This document shows, in pieces, positions 43,910-53,526 of a DNA stretch of 64,000 bases (within the stretch, counting starts at the first letter, position 1; the number at the start of each line of letters is the position of its first letter). The notes under the pieces were generated by a model. That model had not been told where the DNA came from. It ran no database searches and worked only from the letters and a program-made list of their open reading frames with translations. This DNA is from Halomonas elongata (GTDB lineage: Bacteria > Pseudomonadota > Gammaproteobacteria > Pseudomonadales > Halomonadaceae): positions 1 to 64,000 of the forward strand of contig NZ_JAJQTQ010000004.1 in assembly GCF_029081005.1 (NCBI RefSeq). The letters are read 5' to 3'. Position numbers and translations under genes: made by a program.

Positions 43910-45124
43910 ATGATGTATAAAAAGACGCTGATGCTGGCAGCTATATTGCCGGCAGGGCTGACTAGTGCCATGACATCCCAGGCCTTCGATGTGGTACCGG
44001 CTGGCGAGCCCGTTGTCACGGGCGAGCCGAGCCGTGTCGGAGCGCCCTGGAACCATCGAAGCACCTTCAACATTCCCGGCACGAACACCGACATTGCCTT
44101 CGGCGGTTACGTCAAGTTCGATGCGCTTTATGACTTCGATTACAACCTGGGCGAAATCACCGATCCCCTGGCGGTTGCCAGTGAGGACAATGCCACCGAC
44201 GGCAAGACCACCTTCACCGCTCAGGAAACGCGCCTGAACTTCCGTACCCAGACGCAGACCGGTCTCGGGATGCTGAAAACCTACTTCGAAGGCCATTTCG
44301 CCCCCGACAACACGTTCAACCTGCGCCACGCTTACGGTGAGTACAACGGCTTCCTGGCGGGTCAGTCCTGGACCAACTTCATGCACTTCCTCGGTACACC
44401 GCGCATCCTCAAGCTGGGCGGGCCGATCGGCTATGCCACCGGGCGCCCCGAGCAGGTGCGTTATACCCATGAGTCGGGTGGCAACACCTTTGCGGTGGCC
44501 CTCGAGAACCCCGAATATTCGGTGTCCGATCTGGGCCCCGGCGGTGCTGTCGACGAGAACACGGAGCTGCCGGACCTGACGCTGCGTTACCGCTACAAGC
44601 GCAATGTCGGTTTTTCCGGTGTGGTGCGTCAGGTTTCCAGCGATTCGGCCGTCAGTGGACAGGACGAGAGTGTGACCGGCTATGGGGTGGCCGCACAGGC
44701 TGCCTTGCCCATGGGCAACACGACGCTCAAGGGCAACCTGATGGTAGGCAGTGGCCTGGGGAGCTATCTGGACTATGTGCCGGCGTCCGGAGCCAAGTTC
44801 CGTACGCCCGATGCCTATCTGGCCGCCGATGGATCTCTCGAAACCGTCGACATGCGCAGCTATGGCGTTTCCCTGGAGCATCGCTGGAACAGCGACTGGT
44901 CGAGCTCCATCGGGACCTCGTTGGTTCACCAGGACCTGCCGGACGACGCCCCAGCCTTCCAGGGCATGGCAGACACTGTCCAGTTTTCCCATGCGAATCT
45001 GATCTGGGACGTGACCGAGCGTCTGGCCGTGGGCATGGAATACCAGTACGTCGATCTCGAAAGGGTCAGTGGCGAGACGGTGGACGCCAGTCGCCTTCAG
45101 GCTAGTGCAAAGTTCCAGTTCTAG
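43910..45124 (+). CDS. DcaP-like outer-membrane porin
   Basis: A 404-residue outer-membrane protein with a signal peptide cleaved near SQA-FD. It has an N-terminal region before the first barrel strand (TDIAFGGYVKFDALYDFDYN), many alternating strands, and a terminal Phe (ASAKFQF). The GYVKFDALYD opening and RLNFRTQTQT are typical of DcaP-type trimeric porins, which in Acinetobacter admit dicarboxylates such as phthalates. It probably lets the island substrate through the outer membrane, ahead of the TRAP importer. A 167-base gap with a GACAC/GTGTC dyad separates it from the ThDP gene. Confidence 0.85.
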   Translation: MMYKKTLMLAAILPAGLTSAMTSQAFDVVPAGEPVVTGEPSRVGAPWNHRSTFNIPGTNTDIAFGGYVKFDALYDFDYNLGEITDPLAVASEDNATDGKTTFTAQETRLNFRTQTQTGLGMLKTYFEGHFAPDNTFNLRHAYGEYNGFLAGQSWTNFMHFLGTPRILKLGGPIGYATGRPEQVRYTHESGGNTFAVALENPEYSVSDLGPGGAVDENTELPDLTLRYRYKRNVGFSGVVRQVSSDSAVSGQDESVTGYGVAAQAALPMGNTTLKGNLMVGSGLGSYLDYVPASGAKFRTPDAYLAADGSLETVDMRSYGVSLEHRWNSDWSSSIGTSLVHQDLPDDAPAFQGMADTVQFSHANLIWDVTERLAVGMEYQYVDLERVSGETVDASRLQASAKFQF

Positions 45125-45161
45125 ACGTCACGGCAAGACGTTCCGTTGACCAGCTTGCTTT

Positions 45162-45191
45162 GTGCCGACTCCTGAGGGGGCGGCACTTTTT
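45162..45191 (+). terminator. Intrinsic terminator of the porin gene
   Basis: GTGCCG pairs with CGGCAC and is followed by TTTTT, about 40 bases after the porin stop codon. Confidence 0.85.
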
Positions 45192-45221
45192 CGTCGTCAT
45201 CACACCGGGGCAGAGGGCAAG

Positions 45222-45254
45222 AAAAACCCTCCGAGGCAGCACCTCGGAGGGTTT
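45222..45254 (-). terminator. Intrinsic terminator of the second PII gene
   Basis: A 13-bp perfect stem, AAACCCTCCGAGG with CCTCGGAGGGTTT, around a 5-base loop, followed on the minus strand by TTCTT. The heptamer array lies between it and the PII stop codon, so the array is transcribed as 3' UTR. Confidence 0.88.
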
Positions 45255-45285
45255 GATGTCTGGGTGGCAAGGGTCGTTATACTGC

Positions 45286-45362
45286 CTTCGAGCTTCGAGC
45301 TTCGAGCTTCGAGCTTCGAGCTTCGAGCTTCGAGCTTCGAGCTTCGAGCTTCGAGCTTCGAG
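45286..45362 (+). repeat. Second tandem array of exactly 11 CTTCGAG heptamers
   Basis: A perfect 77-base array identical in unit and copy number to 24140-24216. Both arrays are preceded by CTGC. On the minus strand it begins one base after the TAA of the PII gene and ends before that gene's terminator. Confidence 0.95.
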
Positions 45363-45363
45363 C

Positions 45364-45759
<396 letters not shown>

Positions 45760-45802
45760 TCATTGTGACAGAGCATACACCCGCTGCGAACAGAATAAAA
45801 AA

Positions 45803-45824
45803 GGCCCCCTTGCGGGGGCCAGTG
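45803..45824 (-). terminator. Intrinsic terminator between amtB and the downstream PII gene
   Basis: GGCCCCC pairs with GGGGGCC around a short TTGC loop. On the minus strand a run of T's (the AAAAAA at 45797-45802) follows. It implies partial or full separation of the last PII gene from amtB. Confidence 0.8.
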
Positions 45825-45852
45825 GGAGCACGCCAGCTCACTCGGGGTCGCT

Positions 45853-47094
<1,242 letters not shown>

Positions 47095-47139
47095 GACGAA
47101 GGTCTCCGTATCGGGAACAGGCAGGAAGGCGGTCGGCGA

Positions 47140-47574
<435 letters not shown>

Positions 47575-47645
47575 TTATTTTCATGCTTCTGGGTCAGGGG
47601 GAAGCCGGTAACCATCGGAGGTGATGCACGGTGATACGGGCGTTG

Positions 47646-47662
47646 TGCACTTGTTTGGTGCT
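47646..47662. promoter_or_regulatory. NtrC-type enhancer site
   Basis: TGCACT N5 GGTGCT matches the NtrC dyad TGCACC N5 GGTGCA at all but the outermost or innermost base. It lies about 90 bases upstream of the sigma54 element, a usual distance for an enhancer. Confidence 0.7.
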
Positions 47663-47770
47663 TCGATGGCGCGGCCGTGCCCCAGAAGGTGGCGGGTGGG
47701 AGGAATGCGGTGAGAGGACGCCTTGCGTATCCTGTTGTGAGGTTCCCTACTATCGTTCAGGAGAAGCAGC

Positions 47771-48112
47771 ATGGTCAGCCAGGATCGCATCGGCCGCTTG
47801 GCCCAACAGATCGGTGAGCGCCTTCAGGGTGCCTCCCAGGCTCCGGAGGACGTGCAGAAAGGCGTGCAGCAGGTGGTGAAGGGGGCCTTCGACCGTCTCG
47901 AGCTCGTGTCGCGGGAGGATTTCGACATCCTGATGGATGTCCTGCAGCGTACACGGGGGCGAGTCGAGGCCCTCGAGAAGCAGGTCGCCGCCCTGGAAGA
48001 CGCGCTGGATGCCTCCGCCGCCGCCGACGAGGACGCCGAAGAAGTCCGGGAAACTGCGGCGGACGCCAACTCCCCCGAGGAAGATGCCGGTGCCGGCGAG
48101 ACAGGCCGTTGA
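47771..48112 (+). CDS. ubiK: UbiK-like ubiquinone biosynthesis accessory factor (BMFP domain)
   Basis: A 113-residue protein with an N-terminal amphipathic helix (DRIGRLAQQIGERLQGA), the BMFP core SREDFDILMDVLQRTRGRVEALEKQVAALED forming a C-terminal coiled coil, and an acidic tail. UbiK (YqiC) binds UbiJ and is needed for efficient aerobic ubiquinone synthesis. AGGAGAAG precedes the ATG. It lies upstream of comM, as in many gammaproteobacteria. Confidence 0.85.
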   Translation: MVSQDRIGRLAQQIGERLQGASQAPEDVQKGVQQVVKGAFDRLELVSREDFDILMDVLQRTRGRVEALEKQVAALEDALDASAAADEDAEEVRETAADANSPEEDAGAGETGR

Positions 48113-48203
48113 AACCCCGGGCGTGTGTTGTGTCACTGGTCTAGCCTGAGATAGCGAGACAAGGACGTCGCACTCAGGACAACAGTGGCGCGAGGGAACG
48201 CCG

Positions 48204-49709
48204 ATGACGCTGGCGATCATTCGCACCCGGGCGAGCCTCGGCCTTGAGGCGCCCGAGGTGCTTGTCGAGGTACACCTGGCCAACGGCCTGCCCGGCATCA
48301 CCCTGGTCGGCTTGCCGGAAACCGCCGTGAAGGAAAGCCGTGAACGGGTGCGCAGCGCCCTGGTCAATGCCGGCTTCGAGTTTCCGTTGCGGCGTATCAC
48401 CCTGAATCTGGCGCCCGCCGACCTGCCCAAGGACGGCGGGCGTTTCGACCTCCCCATCGCCCTGGGGCTGCTGGTCGCTTCGGGGCAGATTCCTCCCGAG
48501 GCTCTGGCGGAGGTGGAGTGCGTGGGTGAACTGGCACTGGACGGCGGCCTGCGCCCGGCGAGCGGGGTACTACCGCTGGCCATGGCCACGCGGCGAGCGG
48601 GACGGCACTTGATCGTGCCCCGCGCCAACGCCGACGAAGCGGCCCTGGCCGGTGAGCTGGAGGTCCTGCCCGCCGAGCATCTGCTGGAGGTGGTGGCGCA
48701 TCTTCTCGGTCAGGCGCCCATCGTCGCCCACCGGTTACAGGCGCCGCCACGGCGAGATACCGCGGAGCCGGACCTGCGCGAAGTCAGAGGGCAGCACCAG
48801 GCGCGCCGGGCCCTGGAGGTCGCGGCGGCGGGCGGGCATAACCTGTTGTTTGCCGGTCCACCCGGCACCGGCAAGACCATGCTGGCCAGTCGCCTGCCCG
48901 GTATCCTGCCGCCGCTCGGCGAGGACGAAGCCCTCGACGTGGCGGCGGTGCGCTCGGTCAGTGGCTTGCCGCTGGCCGAACAGTGGGGACGTCGCCCCTT
49001 TCGAGCGCCGCATCATACCGCGAGCGCCGTGGCCCTGGTCGGAGGCGGCTCACGCCCCAAGCCGGGGGAAATCTCCCTGGCGCACCATGGTGTGCTGTTT
49101 CTCGACGAGCTGCCGGAATTTTCGCGGCACGTGCTGGAGGTGATGCGCGAGCCCATGGAGTCCGGGCAGATCCATATCGCCCGGGCGAGCCACGAGCGGC
49201 GCTATCCGGCACGCTTCCAGCTGGTGGCGGCGATGAATCCCTGTCCCTGCGGACACCTCGGCGATCCTCGCCAGGCCTGCCATTGCACGGCCGCTCAGAT
49301 CCAGCGCTATCAGGCGCGGTTGTCGGGGCCGCTTCTGGATCGCATCGACCTGCAGGTGGAAGTGCCGGCGTTGCCGGCGGAACAACTGACCTCGCGGGAG
49401 TCGGGGGAGGATTCGGCGACGGTACGCCAAAGGGTCCTGGCGGCGCGCGAGCGCCAATGGGCGAGGGGGGCACTCAACGCTCACCTGGCGGGCCCCGACC
49501 TGGAGGCCGCTTGTGCACTGGGTGCCGAGGATCGCGCCTGGCTCGCTGAAGTGCTGGAACGGCTGCAGCTTTCGGCGCGTGCCTTTCACCGGGTGCTGCG
49601 GGTGGCCCTGACCCTCGCCGACCTGGCCGGGGCACCGCGGCCCGCCCGTGAACACCTGATCGAGGCCATCGGGTACCGCCAGCTCGACCGGCTGCTCAAG
49701 GGGGGCTGA
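48204..49709 (+). CDS. comM: ComM/YifB-type AAA+ helicase (Mg-chelatase-like)
   Basis: A 501-residue protein with an N-terminal Lon-like domain (VEVHLANGLPGITLVGLPE), the ATPase core with Walker A GPPGTGKTMLASRLPG, Walker B GVLFLDELPEFSR, and a C-terminal Mg-chelatase-type segment (LSARAFHRVLRVALTLADLAG). ComM is a hexameric branch-migration helicase that extends heteroduplex DNA during natural transformation. GAGGGAA precedes the start. No other competence genes are near. Confidence 0.92.
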   Translation: MTLAIIRTRASLGLEAPEVLVEVHLANGLPGITLVGLPETAVKESRERVRSALVNAGFEFPLRRITLNLAPADLPKDGGRFDLPIALGLLVASGQIPPEALAEVECVGELALDGGLRPASGVLPLAMATRRAGRHLIVPRANADEAALAGELEVLPAEHLLEVVAHLLGQAPIVAHRLQAPPRRDTAEPDLREVRGQHQARRALEVAAAGGHNLLFAGPPGTGKTMLASRLPGILPPLGEDEALDVAAVRSVSGLPLAEQWGRRPFRAPHHTASAVALVGGGSRPKPGEISLAHHGVLFLDELPEFSRHVLEVMREPMESGQIHIARASHERRYPARFQLVAAMNPCPCGHLGDPRQACHCTAAQIQRYQARLSGPLLDRIDLQVEVPALPAEQLTSRESGEDSATVRQRVLAARERQWARGALNAHLAGPDLEAACALGAEDRAWLAEVLERLQLSARAFHRVLRVALTLADLAGAPRPAREHLIEAIGYRQLDRLLKGG

Positions 49710-49744
49710 GGTGCTGCCCCGGTGCTTGCTCCCCGGCGATGGGT

Positions 49745-50686
49745 TCAAGCCTGCCGGCTGACCAGGACGAGGCCACCCAGAAGGATACCGCCCCCGAACA
49801 GGAAGGGCAGTGTCAGTGGTTCGTCGAGCAGCAGGGCGCCGAAGAGCACACCGAAGATCGGTGACAGGAAGGAGAACACGCCCAGCTGCGATGCCCAGTA
49901 ACGGCGTAGTAACGTGAACCAGAGCAGCAGGGCACCGACGGAGATCACCAGCGCCTGGAAACCCAGGCTCGCCAGGGCCAGCGGTGTGGCCTCGAGGGCA
50001 CCCAGGTCCCCGCTCAGGGCCGTGATGGGCAACAGCAACAGGCCAGCGGTTGCCAATTGATATGTCAATGTCTGCAGCGGCGGGGCTTCGGAAAGCGAGG
50101 AGCGGCGCAGCACCAGCGTGGTGGCCGCCCAGCACAGTCCTGCCAGCAGACCCAGTGCGTCGCCCAGTAGCAGCGCCGACGTATTGGCTTGCCCCGATTC
50201 GGGTGACATGGCGATGACCATGCCGGTGAATGCCAGGGCGATGCCCAGCCACTGTCGACGGGCCAGCTGTTCCCCGGGGACCAGCCAATGCAGGCCGAGG
50301 GCGGCAAAGACCGGCGCCGTATAGAGGAACACCGACATGTGGGAGGCCAATGTGTAGTTCAGGCCCAGTGCCACGAACACGAATTCCCCGGTGAAGCCGA
50401 GCCCGACCAGCAGGCCCGGGCCGAGCCGGTCACGAAAATCGGTGAGTCTCGTGCCCCGCCAATAGGCCAGTGCGCCTACCAGTATCGCCGCCAGGGATGA
50501 GCGCAAGGCGATCTGGGCGAGCGGGGAAATATCCTCGGCCACGCCCTTGATGGCGACCTGCTGCAGGCCGAGGGCCAGGCAGAAGAGGATCATGGCCAGG
50601 CCGGCGAAGAGGTCGATGGAGCGACGAGGATCAGTCGAACTCAATGCTGCAGGAGCGTCGACGGGCGCGGTCCGAGGGCTGTTCAT
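49745..50686 (-). CDS. DMT/EamA-family transporter
   Basis: A 313-residue inner-membrane protein with ten hydrophobic segments in two EamA repeats (first half to about residue 155, second from about 170). Such carriers export amino acids or other small metabolites. GGAAAG precedes the ATG. It is divergent from a LysR-type gene, which probably controls it; a small dyad lies between them. Confidence 0.85.
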   Translation of the reverse strand: MNSPRTAPVDAPAALSSTDPRRSIDLFAGLAMILFCLALGLQQVAIKGVAEDISPLAQIALRSSLAAILVGALAYWRGTRLTDFRDRLGPGLLVGLGFTGEFVFVALGLNYTLASHMSVFLYTAPVFAALGLHWLVPGEQLARRQWLGIALAFTGMVIAMSPESGQANTSALLLGDALGLLAGLCWAATTLVLRRSSLSEAPPLQTLTYQLATAGLLLLPITALSGDLGALEATPLALASLGFQALVISVGALLLWFTLLRRYWASQLGVFSFLSPIFGVLFGALLLDEPLTLPFLFGGGILLGGLVLVSRQA

Positions 50687-50720
50687 GGCGTCTTTCCTCT
50701 TGATGGATAGCGCTCAGTTC

Positions 50721-50735
50721 AGCATTTGCGATGCT
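50721..50735. promoter_or_regulatory. Possible LysR operator between EamA and LysR genes
   Basis: AGCAT TTGCG ATGCT is a 5-bp dyad with 5-base spacer, of the T-N11-A class, in the 98-base gap between the divergent genes. Confidence 0.4.
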
Positions 50736-50784
50736 CGGGACCAAACGATTATTCTGCCGCTCTAGGCTCAGGAAAACTCACGTC

Positions 50785-51714
50785 ATGGCGATCGAGCGAC
50801 TCCCACTCAATGCCCTGCGCGCCTTCGCGGAAGCGGCGCGGGAGGGCAGCTTCAAGTCCGCCGCCGACCGGCTCGGGGTGACGCCCGGCGCCGTCAGCCG
50901 ACAGGTCAGGCAGCTCGAGGAGCGGTTGGGCACCGTGTTGTTCGAGCGCCATGCCAATGGCGTGAGTGTCAACGCCGCCGGGCGTCGTCTGGCCGACGAT
51001 GTCGATGTCGGTCTGGAGCGTATCGCGGCCGGTGTCACGGCCGTGGGGCAGCAGGCGCATGCCGCGACCACGCTGCTGCTCAGCGCGCCGCCATCGTTTG
51101 CCCAGCTCTGGTTGTTGCCGCGACTGGCGGCGTTCGAGGCACGCGAAACCCGCGTGGAAATTTCTCTGGATGCCAGCCAGGCATTGACCTTGCCCGCCTG
51201 GCAGCATGACGGTGCACGGCTCGCGCTCCGCTATGGCCGAGGCCCCTGGCCTGGCTCGCGGTCCGTCAAACTGTTCGAGGACACCCTCGTCCCGGTTTGC
51301 GCTCCCGGCCTGATGGAGCACGCCTCCATCGAGACTCCCGCTGATCTGCTCGATCAGACCCTGTTCGAGGTGGGCTGGTGCTCGAGACAGGCAGGCGATT
51401 TCCCGGGTTGGCGAGGTTGGTTCGATGCCGCCGGCCTGTCAGGCATCGAGATGCCGCGCCAACGGCATTATTCCCTCTATAGCCTGGCCCTGGATCAGGC
51501 CATTGCGGGGCGCGGCGTGATGCTGGCCAGCTATCCGGTGGTGGCGGACCGTCTCGCCAGTGGTGTGCTGACGCGCCCCTTCGGTGACCACTATAGGCTC
51601 GACTCTCCCTTCGCCTATGAGCTGATCCTGCCCGCCACAGGCGAGGCGCCGCCCAGGGTGCAGCGATTCATCGACTGGTTGCTTGGGGAGGCGGCTCGGT
51701 TCCGGCAAGGCTAG
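50785..51714 (+). CDS. LysR-type regulator (GcvA-like)
   Basis: A 309-residue regulator. The HTH (residues 1-65; LPLNALRAFAEAAREGSFKSAADRLGV and VSRQVRQLEERL) is of the GcvA/AmpR subgroup. AGGAAA precedes the ATG at 50785; an earlier in-frame start at 50731 is inside the likely promoter. Divergent from an EamA exporter gene, its likely target. Confidence 0.85.
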   Translation: MAIERLPLNALRAFAEAAREGSFKSAADRLGVTPGAVSRQVRQLEERLGTVLFERHANGVSVNAAGRRLADDVDVGLERIAAGVTAVGQQAHAATTLLLSAPPSFAQLWLLPRLAAFEARETRVEISLDASQALTLPAWQHDGARLALRYGRGPWPGSRSVKLFEDTLVPVCAPGLMEHASIETPADLLDQTLFEVGWCSRQAGDFPGWRGWFDAAGLSGIEMPRQRHYSLYSLALDQAIAGRGVMLASYPVVADRLASGVLTRPFGDHYRLDSPFAYELILPATGEAPPRVQRFIDWLLGEAARFRQG

Positions 51715-51820
51715 GTCTCTGTTTCGGAGGTTCGTTGAAGAGATGGTGGCCCAGGGGGCCGCCAGGGTTCTCCGGTCGACGTCCGATACAGGACGGTGGT
51801 CGGCCTTGCGGTCGGCGAGG

Positions 51821-52309
51821 CTACAGCGCGGTAGCGTCGAGAGCGCCGTCGATATGGGTCTGCCAGAGTGCCTGGTCATGGCCGGGGCGGCGCAGGGTCA
51901 GGGTCAGGCGGTAGGGCAGCAGTTCTCGGTCGGAGAGTTGCAGGCGTGGCGCCGAGGCACTCAATCGGCTGTCGAGGCGCCACTGATTGCGTCCCGCGCC
52001 GTCGGCGAGGGAGGGGCGCCAGTCGAGTACCTGGGGACCGTCATCGAGCCCCAGCAGGGCGCGGGTCAGACTTTCCATCAGGCGTTCGTCGGAGAGGCCC
52101 AGGTCGGGGTCGATCTCCGGCATGGCCAGTAACAGTACCTGGTCGGTAGCCGGTCTGGGCAGGGTCGGTGAGGCGGCCACCTGCTCGGCGACGCGTTCGC
52201 TCAACCCGAACAGCGCCTGGCGCATGGTCTCGGGGCGCTCCGGGGCGGCGGCGCAACCGGTGAGGGCGAGCAGCAACAGCACCAGGAGTGTCCGTCGGCG
52301 CGTGTTCAT
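51821..52309 (-). CDS. Small lipoprotein of unknown function
   Basis: A 162-residue lipoprotein: signal sequence MNTRRRTLLVLLLLALTGC with lipobox LTGC, lipidated Cys 19. The mature part is predicted to be alpha/beta with conserved-looking stretches (LLAMPEIDPDLGLSDERLMESLTR, LPYRLTLTLRRP). The ATG overlaps the stop of the upstream hydrolase gene by four bases, so translation is coupled. I do not recognise the family; residues after Cys 19 suggest an outer-membrane location (not Asp at +2). Confidence 0.75.
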   Translation of the reverse strand: MNTRRRTLLVLLLLALTGCAAAPERPETMRQALFGLSERVAEQVAASPTLPRPATDQVLLLAMPEIDPDLGLSDERLMESLTRALLGLDDGPQVLDWRPSLADGAGRNQWRLDSRLSASAPRLQLSDRELLPYRLTLTLRRPGHDQALWQTHIDGALDATAL

Positions 52310-53286
52310 GAGCAGCGGCGCCTTTCGGGAGGCAGGGCCTCGAAACTTTCCTCCAGGTCGGCGAGGAAGCGCGCCAGATCCGCGAACAGTGTGCGGCGTA
52401 TCGGTTCGGCCTCGTTGACCAGGTGATGTCGGGCTTCGGGGTGGCGACAGATTTCGGCATTGGGGAACTTGCGGTCGAGCACGTCGAGGTTCCATTCCCA
52501 GTCCACGGTCGAATCCTGTTCGCCCTGCAGGATGAGGGTGGGCACTCGGCTTGGGGGCAAGGCCAGCAGGCGGGGCATCCAGCGACGCATGGCATCGACC
52601 CATTCCATGGTCAGGCGTTCCGGCTGCAGCGGGTCGCCTTCCCTCAGAAAGGTGGAGAAGTCGCTGTCGGTGGAATTGTCGCGGAAGCGACGCGGTACCG
52701 AGCGCACGAAGGGGCCTACCAGCCGGTGCAGCCAGCTGGACTGCGGCCAGCCCCAGGGGCGTACCAGCGGGGCCAGCAGGGCGAGGCCATGCCAGTGGCC
52801 GTCGTTGCCTCGTGTCAGGGCATCGGTGGCCAGTATGGCGGCGCCGGTGCTCTGGCCGATTCCGACCCAGGGAGGCGCGGCCAGGTCGCGGGCCTCGAGT
52901 TCCTGGCGCAGGTCGATCAGGCAGGCGCCGTATTCGTCGAAGTCGCCGATGGACGCGCGGGGGCCGCTGGAGAGGCCGTGCCCGGGGAGGTCCCAGAGCA
53001 CGACGCGCCAGTTGCGTTCCAGCAGGCATTCGAGCAGGTGGCGATAGAGTCCCAGGTGGTCATAATAACCATGCACGACCCAGACCGTGCCGATGGGCTC
53101 CCTGGGCGTCCATACCTGGGTCCATAGCCGGAAGCCGTGGGTATCCACGTAGCCCACGTGGAGGCCCATCGTCTCGGCGAGCAACGGACTCAGGCCATAA
53201 TGGTCGAGGTAGTGCTCCAGCGCCTGGCCGGCATGCTTGGCCGGCGCGAGGGGGCCGAGTTCCTGTAAGGGAGTGAAGTCGCTCAT
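52306..53286 (-). CDS. Alpha/beta hydrolase, lysophospholipase/monoacylglycerol-lipase type
   Basis: A 326-residue serine hydrolase of the S33/lysophospholipase L2 type. Landmarks are VVHGYYDHLGLYR (oxyanion region), LWDLPGHGLSSGPR, nucleophile GQSTGA, acid in LQGEQDSTVDW and the His in PEARHHLVNE. No signal peptide is evident. It lies head-on divergent to glcB and is co-translated with the downstream lipoprotein. The substrate is likely a lipid ester. Confidence 0.82.
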   Translation of the reverse strand: MSDFTPLQELGPLAPAKHAGQALEHYLDHYGLSPLLAETMGLHVGYVDTHGFRLWTQVWTPREPIGTVWVVHGYYDHLGLYRHLLECLLERNWRVVLWDLPGHGLSSGPRASIGDFDEYGACLIDLRQELEARDLAAPPWVGIGQSTGAAILATDALTRGNDGHWHGLALLAPLVRPWGWPQSSWLHRLVGPFVRSVPRRFRDNSTDSDFSTFLREGDPLQPERLTMEWVDAMRRWMPRLLALPPSRVPTLILQGEQDSTVDWEWNLDVLDRKFPNAEICRHPEARHHLVNEAEPIRRTLFADLARFLADLEESFEALPPERRRCS

Positions 53287-53422
53287 CGCATCCTCTGCTG
53301 TGCCCGCCCATGCTAGCGTCATGCCGGCGGCGGAGCCAGCCATGATATCGAAGTGAAGGCGGGTGGCCACGTCTCGTCATTTGGTCGATATCGAGGCGTG
53401 GCACGTTTTCCTCGGCTTTACA

Positions 53423-53441
53423 TGTGGAATAATTTTCCACA
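53423..53441. promoter_or_regulatory. Palindrome in the glcB promoter region resembling an IclR/glyoxylate operator
   Basis: TGTGGAATAATTTTCCACA has 7-bp arms. Its TGGAA N5 TTCCA core matches the known operator form for the E. coli glyoxylate repressor IclR, TGGAAAT N ATTTCCA, at nearly all arm positions. It lies 86 bases before glcB. Confidence 0.55.
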
Positions 53442-53526
53442 AAATTATTCGCGAGCAGTCACCCTTCGCTGTCCGGCCGCTCGGTGCCAGGGGGCGCCGA
53501 ACCGCCACGCATAAGGAGAACGACCC

